Assembly: GCF_900112585.1 (NCBI RefSeq)
Contig: NZ_FOLY01000006.1
Coordinates: 1 to 64,000 of the forward strand
Direction: 5' to 3'
Length of the DNA: 64,000 nucleotides
Source of the DNA: Kushneria avicenniae
GTDB lineage: Bacteria; Pseudomonadota; Gammaproteobacteria; Pseudomonadales; Halomonadaceae
The notes beneath the pieces were generated by a model. It was not told the DNA's origin. It ran no database searches and saw only the letters and a list, made by a program, of their open reading frames with translations. The position numbers and the translations under genes are program-made. Every line of letters starts with the position of its first letter. Positions within the stretch are counted from its first letter, which is position 1. Shown in pieces: positions 44,462 to 57,478 of the stretch.

Positions 44462-44495
44462 GTGCGCCCTCATCCTGAACAGGACAAGGGCGCAC
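44462..44495 (+). promoter_or_regulatory. long hairpin upstream of the Na/Pi cotransporter gene
   Basis: GTGCGCCCT pairs with AGGGCGCAC over 9 bp, and within it TCCTG pairs with CAGGA around AA, the two stems separated by CA on each side. The structure ends 36 bases before the start codon. If transcribed, it lies in the leader. Confidence 0.5.
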
Positions 44496-44531
44496 AGTGA
44501 GCATGCCTGACTGCCTAACGAGGACAGGACA

Positions 44532-45713
44532 ATGGCCGAAGCAACGGGCAAAACGGTGGATCAGTCCGCCGACTACCGAGAAGAAAGCCAATCGCGGAGC
44601 GGGCGGGTCAGGCAGTGGCTGACGCTCTTTTTATTGATTTATTGCCTTGTCTGCGCAGTATCGGTCATCGGTGATGGCTTTGGTACGGCCACCGGAGATC
44701 ACGCCGAGCAGATTTTCAATTTTGCTACCAACCCCTTTGTCGGGCTGATGGTGGGCATTGTCGCCACCTCGCTGATCCAGTCCTCGTCGACGGTAACTTC
44801 CATTATCGTCGCCATGGTCGCCGGCGGCCTGCCGGTAGCGATTGCGGTTCCCATGGTCATGGGCGCCAATATCGGTACCACCATGACCAACACCCTGGTC
44901 AGCCTCGGCCACGTACGCGACAAGGATGAATTTCGTCGTGCTTTTGCCGCGGCCACCGTCCACGACTTTTTCAATTTCCTGGCCGTTTCTATCCTGTTGC
45001 CGTTTGAGATCCTGTTCAGTCCGCTTGAACATCTGGCCGAGCAGGTGGCGATAATTTTCTATGGCGATGCCAACCTGTCCATCGACAACGCCAACCTGAT
45101 AGGGTTTGCTACTGATCCGATCACCGGTTCGATCGAGCGGGTCGTCTCGGGGCTGCCGGACATTCTGGGCGGCCTCGTCATGATCGCGGTGGGTGTGACG
45201 GCCATTTTAATGAGCATTCGCTACATCGGCAAGCTTTTGAAAAATCTGATGGTGGGTCGAGCCAAGCGCATCATGAACAGTGCCATTGGTCGTGGCCCTG
45301 TGACCGGTGTGACTTCCGGTGCACTCATTACCACGCTGGTGCAGTCCTCTTCCACTACCACCAGCCTGATGGTGCCGCTTGCAGGCTCGGGAACCTTCAG
45401 CCTCAAACAGATCTACCCCTTCACGATTGGCAGCAACATAGGTACCACCTTTACGGCGCTGCTGGCCGCTACCGCCATCAGCGGCTCAAATGCCACTCTG
45501 GCGCTGGAAATCGCGCTGGTACATCTTTTCTTCAATCTTTTTGCCATGCTCATCATTGGCGGTCTGCCCTTTTTACGCACGCTGCCCATAAAGGGCGCAG
45601 AGCGACTGGCAAGTCTGGCCGCCGAACGAAAGACAATGGCCGCCGCCTGGGTGGTGGGGGCTTTCATTGCGCTGCCTGCAGCGCTCATTGCCATTACCGC
45701 GGTAACGGGATAG
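44532..45713 (+). CDS. Na+/phosphate cotransporter (NptA/PNaS family)
   Basis: A 393-residue membrane protein with two inverted repeats typical of the family. LVGLMVGIVATSLIQSSSTVTSIIVAMVAGG occurs in the first and VTSGALITTLVQSSSTTTSLMVPLAGSG in the second; the QSSS motifs line the substrate path. About nine hydrophobic segments are seen. It would take up phosphate with Na+, a sensible route in a halophile. It lacks the C-terminal PhoU-like domain of some bacterial relatives; the small coiled protein encoded next may play a similar part. Confidence 0.88.
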   Translation: MAEATGKTVDQSADYREESQSRSGRVRQWLTLFLLIYCLVCAVSVIGDGFGTATGDHAEQIFNFATNPFVGLMVGIVATSLIQSSSTVTSIIVAMVAGGLPVAIAVPMVMGANIGTTMTNTLVSLGHVRDKDEFRRAFAAATVHDFFNFLAVSILLPFEILFSPLEHLAEQVAIIFYGDANLSIDNANLIGFATDPITGSIERVVSGLPDILGGLVMIAVGVTAILMSIRYIGKLLKNLMVGRAKRIMNSAIGRGPVTGVTSGALITTLVQSSSTTTSLMVPLAGSGTFSLKQIYPFTIGSNIGTTFTALLAATAISGSNATLALEIALVHLFFNLFAMLIIGGLPFLRTLPIKGAERLASLAAERKTMAAAWVVGAFIALPAALIAITAVTG

Positions 45714-45717
45714 TGCC

Positions 45718-45954
45718 ATGAGTATCGAATATCGCATCGAAACCACCTCCACTGCGGAACTCGAGGCCATGCTCAATGATTCAGCCGAGCTGATCGAGGC
45801 CATCAAGACCGAGCTTGCCTCGCGCGAGTCACAAAAGCGCGAGCTTGAATCGATGGATACGCTGATTCATGAGGCACGCCCCAAATTTCAGGAGATCCGA
45901 AGCTTTTTTGCGCTCGTGCTGGAAGAGCTGCGCGAGCGACGCAGCGATCACTGA
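45718..45954 (+). CDS. small coiled-coil hypothetical protein, 78 aa
   Basis: A 78-residue, acidic, almost wholly helical protein (MSIEYRIETTSTAELEAML, LIEAIKTELASRESQKRELESMDTLIHEARPKF). No membrane segment or cysteine. It begins four bases after the stop of the Na/Pi cotransporter gene, so the two are cotranscribed and perhaps functionally linked. A terminator follows. I do not recognise the family. Confidence 0.65.
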   Translation: MSIEYRIETTSTAELEAMLNDSAELIEAIKTELASRESQKRELESMDTLIHEARPKFQEIRSFFALVLEELRERRSDH

Positions 45955-45978
45955 ATGCCATCATGAGCCTTGATTTGC

Positions 45979-46007
45979 AAACGTCGGTGGCCAGACCACC
46001 GACGTTT
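45979..46007 (+). terminator. terminator after the Na/Pi cotransporter operon
   Basis: AAACGTCGGTGG pairs with CCACCGACGTTT over 12 bp around a 5-base loop, followed by a T-rich stretch. It lies 25 bases after the operon's last stop codon. Confidence 0.85.
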
Positions 46008-46176
46008 ATCCTTTATTCCTGCCTCCATCATGATCGTTCGATACCTGCCCGCCACCCCTGTTTTGCCCAGTCTGTTAAATCACTGATTTCCACTTGTGGC
46101 TCCCATCTGTTCTGCCAGACTTGTGACCAGGTCAATTATCCGATGGTCTTGTTCGGACAACAGGGAGGCTTCCAAC

Positions 46177-47256
46177 ATGAAATATCGCCCGCTCGGCAAC
46201 TCCGGCCTGCTGGTCTCTGAAATGGTACTGGGCACCGTCCCCTTCGGGGGCGGCGGCGGGTTCGAAAAGGCTGCCAGTGTCGACGTCGAAGGTGCACGAC
46301 GCCAGTTCGATATAGCCTTTGATGCCGGCGTCAACCTGATCGATACTGCCGATCTCTACTCCATGGGCGAAGCCGAGGAGCTGGTCGGCCGCGCACTGGG
46401 AGACAAGCGCAACGACATCATTCTCGCCTCCAAGGCACGCAGCCCGATAAACAACAATCCCAACCACAGTGGATTCTCGCGCTATCATCTGATCAATGCC
46501 TGCGAGGCGAGCCTCAAACGCCTGGGAACCGATCATATCGACCTGTATCAGATGCATAACTGGGACGGCGTTACACCTGTCGAGGAGATGCTGTACGCCC
46601 TCGATCACCTGGTACAAAGCGGCAAGATTCGATACTACGGCACGTCCAATTTCACCGGCTGGCAGATGATGAAAACCATCGGCAAGGCCGAGCTGCACAA
46701 TCTGGCCCAGCCGATCAGCCAGCAGATCTATTACACGCCCGAGGCACGCGAAGCCGAGTATGAGCTGATGCCGCTGGCCATCGATCAGAACGTGGGCACG
46801 CTGATCTGGGGGCCACTGGGAGAAGGTATCTTCAACGGCAAGGTGCGTCGCGGCCAAAAGGCACCGGAAGGCACTCGTCAGGGCAATGGCTGGCCGGAGC
46901 CCTATATCCATGACATGGCGCGCGCCTATGACATCATCGAACTTCTGGCCGAGATTGGCGAAAAGCACGACGCCTCGATTCCCCGTACCTGCCTGGCCTG
47001 GCTCAAGGACCGCCCCGGCGTGACTTCACTGATCATTGGTGCCCGCAATGAGGCGCATCTCAGGGATGATCTGGCTGCCGCCGAGATGACGCTTGATCAG
47101 GAAGATATCGATCGTATCGAGGAAGCGACTCGCCCGGCACCGCAGTACCCGTACTGGCACCGTGTAGTGGCCGACATGGACCGCATCGACAAGGCGGAAA
47201 AACCTTTCATCGACAATTATCGCAAGACCATCGAGAACCGCAGCGACCAGCGCTGA
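46177..47256 (+). CDS. aldo/keto reductase
   Basis: A 359-residue oxidoreductase of the AKR superfamily. It shows LGNSGLLVSEMVLGT at the start, NLIDTADLYSMGEAEELVGRAL with the catalytic Asp and Tyr, ILASKARSP with the Lys, DLYQMHNWD with the His, and a C-terminal SLIIGARNEAHLRDDLAA for NADPH. The type resembles YajO/Tas-like or AKR11 proteins. GGGAGG precedes the ATG at 46177. No pathway partner is next to it, so the substrate cannot be assigned. Confidence 0.88.
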   Translation: MKYRPLGNSGLLVSEMVLGTVPFGGGGGFEKAASVDVEGARRQFDIAFDAGVNLIDTADLYSMGEAEELVGRALGDKRNDIILASKARSPINNNPNHSGFSRYHLINACEASLKRLGTDHIDLYQMHNWDGVTPVEEMLYALDHLVQSGKIRYYGTSNFTGWQMMKTIGKAELHNLAQPISQQIYYTPEAREAEYELMPLAIDQNVGTLIWGPLGEGIFNGKVRRGQKAPEGTRQGNGWPEPYIHDMARAYDIIELLAEIGEKHDASIPRTCLAWLKDRPGVTSLIIGARNEAHLRDDLAAAEMTLDQEDIDRIEEATRPAPQYPYWHRVVADMDRIDKAEKPFIDNYRKTIENRSDQR

Positions 47257-47357
47257 TAACGATTTTCAAAAGCTCATGATAGACAGGGTTATGATAAACA
47301 ATAGGCTCATCCAGCGGATGGGCCCCTTCGTTGATCGCGGTTCTGGGCACATGGCAT

Positions 47358-47390
47358 AAAAAAAGGACGCCAATCCGTGATTGGCGTCCC
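47358..47390 (-). terminator. rho-independent terminator after rpmJ
   Basis: GGACGCCAATC pairs with GATTGGCGTCC around CGT, followed on minus by seven T. It lies between the convergent aldo/keto reductase and rpmJ genes. Confidence 0.9.
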
Positions 47391-47431
47391 TCTGTATCGA
47401 TACCCGCAGGTATTCGATCATGCCTGAAACA

Positions 47432-47575
47432 TTAACGCTTGGGCTTCGGGCGGCCCTGAACGGCCTTGAAGCGCGGGTTGGATTTGCAGATAACGTAAAC
47501 GCGACCACGGCGCTTGACGACCTGGCAATCCTTGTGGCGAGTCTTGGCTGACTTGAGTGAGCTGACGACCTGCAT
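47432..47575 (-). CDS. rpmJ: ribosomal protein L36, zinc-free paralogue
   Basis: A 47-residue protein: [20 protein letters not shown], then [21 protein letters not shown] and a basic end. This is the YkgO/RpmJ2 type. The zinc-binding Cys-x2-Cys and His of the main L36 are incomplete (only C17 and C30 remain), and the form is longer by about nine residues. In other bacteria such copies replace the zinc form when zinc is scarce, often under Zur. No convincing Zur box was seen. GGAGG precedes the ATG. Confidence 0.93.
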   Translation of the reverse strand: MQVVSSLKSAKTRHKDCQVVKRRGRVYVICKSNPRFKAVQGRPKPKR

Positions 47576-47722
47576 GCTACCTCCGTCTCCCTGAGTCATC
47601 AGGGGCGATTAAATCCGTAATTTTGATGATGTCACCAGCGAATCATTACTTGCTGGCGACAGCATCATTGATATAACTGAACACACATCAACGGCCATCC
47701 AGCGATGGCCGGGAGCGTGCTA

Positions 47723-49399
47723 TCAGTCCTGATTCATCTGCTGCTTGATCAGGTCACCGATAGTGGTCGGACCGGCAGTTTCGGTCTCCTGCTCACGCAT
47801 GTTGCGCATGTTCTGACGCGTCTCGTCCTGATCCTTGGCGCGGATCGACAGGTTGATGACGCGGTTCTTGCGATCAACGCCGACGATGCGTGCTTCAACG
47901 CTGTCGCCTTCGTTGATGACGGTACGGGCGTCTTCAACGCGGTCAGCGCTGATCTCGGAGGCCTTGAGCACTGCGATGACGTCGGTTGCCAGCTCCACGT
48001 AGGCTTCACGGGCATCGACTTCAGTGACACGGCCGGAAACCAGTGCACCCTTGTCATTGACCGCCAGGTACTCGGACATCGGATCGCTTTCCAGCTGCTT
48101 GATACCCAGCGAGATGCGTTCACGCTCCGGATCGATCGACAGGATGACGGCTTCTGCCTCTTCACCCTTGCGATAGCGGCGAACAGCTTCTTCACCGGTC
48201 TCGTTCCAGGAGATATCGGAGAGGTGTACCAGACCGTCAATGCTGCCTTCCAGACCGATGAAGATACCAAAGTCGGTGATCGACTTGATGGTACCCGAGA
48301 CACGATCACCCTTGGCAAAGCGCGAGCTGAAGTCTTCCCACGGATTGGAGGTGCACTGCTTGATGCCCAGCGAGATACGACGACGCTCTTCGTCAATGTC
48401 GAGCACCATGACCTGAACATCGTCACCGACCTGAACCACCTTGGAGGGATGGATGTTCTTGTTGGTCCAGTCCATTTCGGAGACGTGAACCAGACCTTCA
48501 ACACCCTCTTCCAGCTCGGCAAAGCAGCCGTAGTCGGTCAGATTGGTCACGCGTGCGTTGACCTTGGTGCCTTCCGGATAACGGTTCTTGATGTTGACCC
48601 ACGGATCTTCGCCCAGCTGCTTCAGACCCAGCGATACGCGGTTGCGCTCGCGGTCGAACTTCAGCACCTTGACATTGATTTCGTCACCGACGGCCACGAT
48701 TTCGCTCGGATGCTTGATGCGCTTCCAGGCCATGTCGGTGATATGGAGCAGACCGTCAACACCGCCGAGGTCGACGAAGGCGCCGTAGTCGGTCAGGTTC
48801 TTGACGATACCATTGATCTGCTGACCTTCCTGCAGCGTGGCGAGCAGTGCTTCACGCTCGGCGCTGTTTTCGGCTTCAAGCACGGCACGACGGGAAACGA
48901 CAACGTTGTTGCGCTTCGGATCGAGCTTGATGACCTTGAAGTCGAGTTCCTTGTTCTCCAGGTGCGCGGTGTCGCGAACCGGACGGACATCGACCAGCGA
49001 GCCCGGGAGGAAGGCACGGATGGAATTGACATCGACGGTGAAACCGCCCTTGACCTTTCCGTTGATCACGCCCTTGACGACTTCGTTTTCCTCGAAGGCT
49101 GCTTCCAGTTCCTTCCAGGCTTCGGCACGCTTGGCCTTTTCACGAGACAGACGCGTCTCGCCAAAGCCATCTTCAACGGCTTCCAGCGCAACCTTGACTT
49201 CATCGCCGACACCGATGGTCAGTTCACCGTTATCGCTACGAAACTGTGCCGCAGGGATCTGCCCTTCGGACTTCAGCCCGGCGTTAACAGTGATCCAGTC
49301 ACCTTCAATGTCCACCACGGTCGCCATGACAATGGCACCGGGTTCCATGTTGATGTCCTGAAGCGACTGTTCAAACAGTTCTGCAAAGCTTTCGCTCAT
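47723..49399 (-). CDS. rpsA: 30S ribosomal protein S1
   Basis: A 558-residue protein of usual length (E. coli 557). It has six S1 repeats; the later ones show the common pattern as in [30 protein letters not shown] and [29 protein letters not shown]. It brings mRNA to the 30S subunit. The start [13 protein letters not shown] at 49399 is the family start. It is the distal gene of the gyrA-to-rpsA cluster. The ihfB gene that often follows rpsA in related bacteria is not here. Confidence 0.97.
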   Translation of the reverse strand: MSESFAELFEQSLQDINMEPGAIVMATVVDIEGDWITVNAGLKSEGQIPAAQFRSDNGELTIGVGDEVKVALEAVEDGFGETRLSREKAKRAEAWKELEAAFEENEVVKGVINGKVKGGFTVDVNSIRAFLPGSLVDVRPVRDTAHLENKELDFKVIKLDPKRNNVVVSRRAVLEAENSAEREALLATLQEGQQINGIVKNLTDYGAFVDLGGVDGLLHITDMAWKRIKHPSEIVAVGDEINVKVLKFDRERNRVSLGLKQLGEDPWVNIKNRYPEGTKVNARVTNLTDYGCFAELEEGVEGLVHVSEMDWTNKNIHPSKVVQVGDDVQVMVLDIDEERRRISLGIKQCTSNPWEDFSSRFAKGDRVSGTIKSITDFGIFIGLEGSIDGLVHLSDISWNETGEEAVRRYRKGEEAEAVILSIDPERERISLGIKQLESDPMSEYLAVNDKGALVSGRVTEVDAREAYVELATDVIAVLKASEISADRVEDARTVINEGDSVEARIVGVDRKNRVINLSIRAKDQDETRQNMRNMREQETETAGPTTIGDLIKQQMNQD

Positions 49400-49581
49400 G
49401 GTATTCCTATAGTGATCAACGAAAAGCGACCAAGACGGCCGCATTCTCCACGCCACCAGCAAGCGCGGGCCAATGACAAACTCCCCGGGGACGTTAACGC
49501 TGGTTAGACGTGGCAGGGTTTACAGATGTTGACCGCTGCCACCCCATGACGTCTGGCCGGGGCCTCCGGAAATTCAGGCGC

Positions 49582-50277
49582 TCATTGCGGGACTATCAAA
49601 CCACGCAGGGAGAGAAGCGCTTCAATGCGTGCCACGACATCCGGGATCGAAAGCTCGGTCGTGTCGATCGTGATCGCATCCTCGGCGGGCCTCAATGGCG
49701 CCACCGCACGCTGCGTATCACGCGCGTCCCGAGCCTCTATCTCCTTTAAAAGGCTCGAAAGGCTAGCATGTTGTCCAGCCTGGCGCAACTGATCAAAACG
49801 TCGACGCGCGCGCTCCTCGGCGCTGGCCGTCAGAAAGATCTTGAGCGGCGCTTCGGGAAAGACCACCGTCCCCATGTCGCGGCCGTCGGCTACCAGTCCG
49901 GGAGAGGTTGCAAAATCACGCTGACGCGCCAGCAGCGCTTCGCGCACGACCTGAAGGGCCGCGACCTGCGAGGCCAGCCCGCCGACATGCTCGTTGCGGA
50001 TGTCACTACTGACATCCTCGCCTTCCAGCATGATGCAAGTGTGCTCGCCTTCGCTGACAAACACGACATCCAGCTCGCGGGCAATGGTTTCAAGTGCGGC
50101 GGCGTCTGTCATGTCAATGCCACGACGCTCGGCCGCCAGCGCCGTCAGACGATACAGGGCGCCGGAGTCGAGCAGATGCCAGTCAAGCCTTTCAGCAATG
50201 AGCCGGCTGATGGTGCCCTTGCCGGCGCCGCCCGGGCCATCGATGGCAACGACCGCACTACCTGTCTGCTGACTCAT
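49582..50277 (-). CDS. cmk: cytidylate kinase
   Basis: A 231-residue nucleoside monophosphate kinase. It has the P-loop [21 protein letters not shown], the CMP-binding [46 protein letters not shown] and the family-specific CMP insert region. It phosphorylates CMP and dCMP. Start at 50277 overlaps the stop of aroA by four bases, so translation is coupled. Placement before rpsA is conserved across gammaproteobacteria. Confidence 0.96.
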   Translation of the reverse strand: MSQQTGSAVVAIDGPGGAGKGTISRLIAERLDWHLLDSGALYRLTALAAERRGIDMTDAAALETIARELDVVFVSEGEHTCIMLEGEDVSSDIRNEHVGGLASQVAALQVVREALLARQRDFATSPGLVADGRDMGTVVFPEAPLKIFLTASAEERARRRFDQLRQAGQHASLSSLLKEIEARDARDTQRAVAPLRPAEDAITIDTTELSIPDVVARIEALLSLRGLIVPQ

Positions 50278-52523
50278 GCGCCCTCCGCAACGGCCTCGAC
50301 CTGCATACCGACCTCGTGAGCCAATGCAGGGAAATTGGGAAAGGAGGTAGCGACGTTGGCGCAATCACGAATGGTGATGTCCCCTTCCGCGCGCAGGGCG
50401 GCCACGGCGAAGGCCATGGCAATGCGGTGATCCCCAAGGCTTTCCACCTCACCACCCTGATAGCGGCCTCCCACGATATCGATACCATCTTCCACAACGG
50501 TATTGACCACGCCGAGCACGTCCAGACCATCCGCCATCGCCTTGATGCGATCGGACTCCTTGACGCGAAGCTCCATGGCATCCCGAAGACGTGTGGTGCC
50601 ACGTGCATTGGCGGCCGCGATAAAGAGCACCGGGAATTCATCGATGGCCAGCGGCACCTGATCCACCGGAATATCAATACCGTGCAGCTCGGCATGACGC
50701 ACGCGCAGGTCGGCCACCGGCTCGCCGCTGACTTCACGTTCGTTGAGCAGCTCGATACTGGCGCCCATCTCGCGCAGGATATTGATGACCCCGACACGGG
50801 TCGGGTTGATGCCGACGTGCTCCAGCGTGAGATCCGCACCGGGCGTAATGGAGGCTGCCACCAGGAAAAAGGCTGCCGAAGAGATGTCTGCCGGCACGTC
50901 GATAAATCCACCGCGCAGACTGCCGCCGCCGGCAATATGCGCCACGTCATTGTGACGGGCCACCGGGTACCCAAACGCCGTCAGCATACGCTCGGTATGG
51001 TCCCGGGTCGGCGCCGGCTCGCGCACACGGGTATCGCCGGTGGCATACATGCCCGCCAGCAGCAGACACGACTTGACCTGTGCGCTGGCCATGGGAAGGT
51101 CGTAATCGATACCGGCAAGTCGCTGCTCGCCGCGAATGGTCAGTGGCGGGCGCCCGCCTTCACCGGTGTCGATCACGGCGCCCATCAGGCGCAGCGGATC
51201 TGCTACGCGCCCCATCGGCCGACGGTTGAGCGATTCATCGCCGGTCAGTGTGACATCAAAGGTCTGGCCGGCCATGAGTCCGGCAAACAACCGCATGCTG
51301 GTGCCCGAATTGCCCAGATACAGCGCTCCCTTCGGCTGTTTCAGTCCGTGCAGGCCAACGCCGTGGATGACCACACGCCCGGCCTGCGGCCCCTCGATCG
51401 CCACACCCATTTCACGAAAGGCCTGCAGCGTGGCCAGACTGTCTTCACCCTCGAGAAACCCTTCCACGGTGGTAACACCCTCGGCCAGGGCGCCCAGCAT
51501 GATGGAGCGATGCGACATCGACTTGTCGCCGGGCACTCGAATGTTGCCCCTGACCTGACCGCCGGCGCCGGCACGATACACAACGTTTCTGGTTTCCATG
51601 GCCTGATAGCTCTTCTGGCTGAGTAATCTGTCAAAATAGTGTCGCGCATGGCTGGCGCGGGAGAAGATGCCGAGCATGGCGTCCCCGTCGCTACCGGCCA
51701 CGGCAGTACGAAGCTCACTGACGCCGGTTTCAAATTCGGCCAGCGCCTCGAGAACGGCTTCCCTGTTGGCCAGATAGATGTCTCGCCACATGACCGGGTC
51801 GCTGCCTGCGATGCGGGTAAAATCACGAAAGCCGCCGGCAGCGTAGCGAAAGATATCGAGCCGGTCATCCTGACGCGCCAGCGTATCGACCAGCGAAAAG
51901 GCCAGCAGGTGCGGCAGGTGACTGGTGCGTGCCAGCACCTCATCGTGACGCTCGACCGTCAACTGCTCGACGTGGGCGCCACAGACACGCCACAGGTGCT
52001 CGATCCGGCGCAGCGCGCCGGGGTCGGTATCGGCTTCGGGAGTGAGAATCACACGATGGTGCTGGTAAAGCATCGGGTTGGCAGCCTCGACCCCGCTTTT
52101 TTCAGCCCCGGCGATAGGATGTCCCAGTACCAGCCAGCTCGGCACCTGCCCGATCCCTGCTCGAATCTGATCGCGAATGGCCGATTTGGTACTGCCCACA
52201 TCGGTCACGATTTGTCCATGACGACGCAGCCGACTCAACTGTGCCATGACCGGCGCAATGGCCATGACCGGTATCGCCAGAACGATCAGCGACACCCGTG
52301 ACAGAAAGGCCGCCGGATCTGCACCACCGTCATCGATCAGCCCCATGCGCCGCCCCAGCGCAACCTCATTGGGGTTGAGGTCGACACCATAGCAGCGCCC
52401 TTTGTAGCCGGCTTCCCGCAGGGCCGCCAGCAGTGAGCCACCGATCAGACCCAGACCGATGACCAGAATGCCGGACTCTTCCGGCAGGACGGCCTGCCGC
52501 TTCGAAATGCCCTGCTCGCTCAA
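50274..52523 (-). CDS. fused prephenate dehydrogenase / 3-phosphoshikimate 1-carboxyvinyltransferase
   Basis: A 749-residue bifunctional protein. Residues 1-300 are a TyrA-type prephenate dehydrogenase ([55 protein letters not shown]). From about 315 on it is AroA ([66 protein letters not shown]). It thus supplies the EPSP step of the shikimate pathway and the tyrosine branch. Such TyrA-AroA fusions are known in pseudomonads and relatives. It overlaps pheA and cmk by four bases each. Confidence 0.95.
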   Translation of the reverse strand: MSEQGISKRQAVLPEESGILVIGLGLIGGSLLAALREAGYKGRCYGVDLNPNEVALGRRMGLIDDGGADPAAFLSRVSLIVLAIPVMAIAPVMAQLSRLRRHGQIVTDVGSTKSAIRDQIRAGIGQVPSWLVLGHPIAGAEKSGVEAANPMLYQHHRVILTPEADTDPGALRRIEHLWRVCGAHVEQLTVERHDEVLARTSHLPHLLAFSLVDTLARQDDRLDIFRYAAGGFRDFTRIAGSDPVMWRDIYLANREAVLEALAEFETGVSELRTAVAGSDGDAMLGIFSRASHARHYFDRLLSQKSYQAMETRNVVYRAGAGGQVRGNIRVPGDKSMSHRSIMLGALAEGVTTVEGFLEGEDSLATLQAFREMGVAIEGPQAGRVVIHGVGLHGLKQPKGALYLGNSGTSMRLFAGLMAGQTFDVTLTGDESLNRRPMGRVADPLRLMGAVIDTGEGGRPPLTIRGEQRLAGIDYDLPMASAQVKSCLLLAGMYATGDTRVREPAPTRDHTERMLTAFGYPVARHNDVAHIAGGGSLRGGFIDVPADISSAAFFLVAASITPGADLTLEHVGINPTRVGVINILREMGASIELLNEREVSGEPVADLRVRHAELHGIDIPVDQVPLAIDEFPVLFIAAANARGTTRLRDAMELRVKESDRIKAMADGLDVLGVVNTVVEDGIDIVGGRYQGGEVESLGDHRIAMAFAVAALRAEGDITIRDCANVATSFPNFPALAHEVGMQVEAVAEGA

Positions 52524-53638
52524 AGCACACCCACCGGATAGGACCCCAGCACCCGCACATCGGCAGCCCGCTGACGCACCTCCTTAAGGGCGGCCTGTAC
52601 CCGCGGCTCGTCCTGATGCCCCTTGAAATCGATAAAGAAAACGTAGTTCCAGAGGCCATGGCGTGACGGCCGGCTCTCGAGACGCGTCATGTCGACGTGA
52701 TGACGATGAAAGGGCTCGAGCAGATCGTGCAGGGCCCCCGGCTGATTACGCATGGAGGCGACCAGCGAGGTCTTGTCCTCACCGCTGGACGGCACATCGT
52801 GATTGCCGATGATCAAAAAGCGCGTCGAGTTGTCCGGCATGTCCTCGATCTTTTCCTCGAGGCGCTCGAGATCGTAGAGTCGTGCGGCCATATCTCCGGC
52901 AATGGCGGCAGTGTGCCACTCGCTCTTGACGCGCTTCGCCGCTTCGGCGTTGGAAGAGACGGCCACCCGCTCGGCGTGCGGATAGTGGGCATCCAGCCAC
53001 TTGCGACACTGAGCCAGCGACTGCGAATGGGAATAGATGCGCGATACCTTGTCCCGGCGTGTGTTGCTGCCTACCAGCAGGTGGTGATGGATACGCAGTA
53101 CCACCTCGCCACAGATTCGCAGAGACGTATCCATGAAGGAGTCCAGCGTGTGATTGACCACCCCTTCGGTTGAATTCTCGACCGGCACTACCCCATAGTT
53201 GGCTGCCCCCGCCTCGACCTCGCGGAAGACCTCATCGATGGCCGGCAGCGGCTTGCAGACGGCGCTGTCGCCAAAGTGCTTGAGCGCCGCCTGCTGGGTA
53301 AAGGTGCCCTCCGGACCGAGATAGGCCGCGCGCACCGGCTTTTCCAGCGCCAGACACGCCGACATGATCTCGCGGAAAAGGCGTGCCATCTCCTCGCCGG
53401 GCAGTGGCCCCTGGTTGAGGGCCATGATGCGCTTGAGCACCTGCGCTTCGCGCTCGGGTCGATAAAACAGTGCGTGCGGGTCCTCGGCCAGCTTGACGTG
53501 GGCAACCTGCTGGGCACAGGCCGCCCGCTCGCTGATCAGGTCGAGAATCTGTTGATCCAGCGAATCGATGCGATCACGCAGGGCGCCAAGATCCACGTCC
53601 TGAAGGCTTGTGTCATGAGATGAAGGGTAATCCGTCAT
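52520..53638 (-). CDS. pheA: bifunctional chorismate mutase / prephenate dehydratase
   Basis: A 372-residue enzyme. The N-terminal chorismate mutase (about 15-100: LRDRIDSLDQQILDLISERAACAQQVAHVK, FYRPEREAQVLKRI) is followed by prephenate dehydratase (AYLGPEGTFTQQAALKHFG, VPVENSTEGVVNHTLDSF, NSTRFLIIGN) and an ACT domain with the phenylalanine-binding motif ESRPSRHGLWNYVFFIDF. It leads to phenylpyruvate and is probably inhibited by phenylalanine. It starts five bases after serC and overlaps the tyrA-aroA gene by four. Confidence 0.96.
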   Translation of the reverse strand: MTDYPSSHDTSLQDVDLGALRDRIDSLDQQILDLISERAACAQQVAHVKLAEDPHALFYRPEREAQVLKRIMALNQGPLPGEEMARLFREIMSACLALEKPVRAAYLGPEGTFTQQAALKHFGDSAVCKPLPAIDEVFREVEAGAANYGVVPVENSTEGVVNHTLDSFMDTSLRICGEVVLRIHHHLLVGSNTRRDKVSRIYSHSQSLAQCRKWLDAHYPHAERVAVSSNAEAAKRVKSEWHTAAIAGDMAARLYDLERLEEKIEDMPDNSTRFLIIGNHDVPSSGEDKTSLVASMRNQPGALHDLLEPFHRHHVDMTRLESRPSRHGLWNYVFFIDFKGHQDEPRVQAALKEVRQRAADVRVLGSYPVGVL

Positions 53639-53643
53639 GGGCT

Positions 53644-54723
53644 CTATCCGTAACGACGCTCGAAATCCTGCATGAAGGTTACCAGCCGATCGATGCCCTC
53701 TTCCGGCATGGCGTTGTAGATGCTGGCGCGCATTCCGCCCACACTGCGGTGCCCCTTGAGGGTCAAAAGTCCCTCGGCTTCGGACTCGGCAAGAAACGCC
53801 TTGTTGAGCGACTCGTCATGAAGCACGAAGGGCACGTTGGTCAGCGAGCGATTGGCCGACACGATCGGGTTGGCGTAAAAGTCGCTGGCATCAATGGCGT
53901 TATAAAGCTTCTGCGCCTTTCTTCGGTTGATCTTCTCGATCGCCTCGACGCCGCCCTGTTCCTTGAGCCATTCAAAGACCAGCCCCGAAAGATACCAGGC
54001 ATAGGTCGCTGGCGTGTTGAGCATCGAGCCGTTATCGGCAAAGGCCTTCCAGCTCAGCATGGAGGGCGTTTCGCGGCGGGCGCGGTCCAGTAGATCATTG
54101 CGCACAATGACGATCACGATACCGGCGGGGCCGATGTTTTTCTGCGCACCGGCATAGATCACCCCGAATTTCGAAACATCCACCGAACGCGACAGGATCG
54201 AGGAAGACATGTCGCAGACCAGCGGCGCATCGACCTGTGGCACATAGTCCATCTGCAGCCCGCCGATGGTTTCGTTATCGCAGTAGTGCAGATAGGCCGC
54301 ATCACCGGAAAGTGACAGCGCCTCCTGTTTAGGCACGGCGGTATAACCATTACCCTCGGAGGAGGCTGCCAGGTGTGCCTCGCCCAGATGCCGGCCCTCC
54401 TTCAGCGCCTTCTGCGACCAGATGCCGGTATCCAGATAGTTGCCACGCCCCCCCTGCCCCAGCAGATTGAACGGCACACAGCCAAACTGCTGGGTGGCAC
54501 CACCCTGCATGAACAGCACGCTGTAGTTGTCGGGCACCTGCATCAGCTCACGCAGATTGGCCTCGGCGCGTTCGGCAACAGCGATGAAGGCCTCACTGCG
54601 ATGGCTCATCTCCATGACGGAAAGGCCACGCCCCTCGAAGTCGAGCATCTCGTCGCGCGCGCGCTCAAGCACGGCGGTGGGCAGCGTGGCGGGGCCGGAA
54701 CAGAAATTGAAATGTCGGGTCAT
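53644..54723 (-). CDS. serC: phosphoserine aminotransferase
   Basis: A 359-residue PLP enzyme of normal length. It starts MTRHFNFCSGPATLP, and contains EMSHRSEAF, MQGGATQQFGCVPFNLL, CDMSSSILSRSVDVSKFGVIYAGAQKNIGPAG with the PLP lysine, and VGGMRASIYNAMP at the end. It makes phosphoserine and also serves pyridoxine synthesis. ATG at 54723 is chosen: an upstream in-frame ATG at 54741 sits right on the T-run of the gyrA terminator and has no ribosome binding site. It leads the aromatic amino acid operon. Confidence 0.95.
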   Translation of the reverse strand: MTRHFNFCSGPATLPTAVLERARDEMLDFEGRGLSVMEMSHRSEAFIAVAERAEANLRELMQVPDNYSVLFMQGGATQQFGCVPFNLLGQGGRGNYLDTGIWSQKALKEGRHLGEAHLAASSEGNGYTAVPKQEALSLSGDAAYLHYCDNETIGGLQMDYVPQVDAPLVCDMSSSILSRSVDVSKFGVIYAGAQKNIGPAGIVIVIVRNDLLDRARRETPSMLSWKAFADNGSMLNTPATYAWYLSGLVFEWLKEQGGVEAIEKINRRKAQKLYNAIDASDFYANPIVSANRSLTNVPFVLHDESLNKAFLAESEAEGLLTLKGHRSVGGMRASIYNAMPEEGIDRLVTFMQDFERRYG

Positions 54724-54741
54724 GTCAGTCTCGACGGGCAT

Positions 54742-54775
54742 GAAAAATAACGGCGCCTTTCCCTGAAAGGCGCCG
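54742..54775 (-). terminator. rho-independent terminator between gyrA and serC
   Basis: CGGCGCCTTT pairs with AAAGGCGCCG over 10 bp around CAGGG on the minus strand, followed by TTATTTTTC. It lies between the stop of gyrA (54782) and the start of serC (54723), leaving little room for a separate serC promoter downstream of it. Confidence 0.85.
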
Positions 54776-54781
54776 AAGGGT

Positions 54782-57478
<2,697 letters not shown>

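Noticed and set aside
47576-47722. Zur box upstream of rpmJ
   Set aside because: Only a loose GTTATATCA match was seen, not the full palindromic Zur consensus.
47705-49507. A 600-codon open frame on plus across rpsA
   Set aside because: It is antisense to the certain S1 gene, with no domain of its own; long antisense frames are common opposite GC-rich genes.
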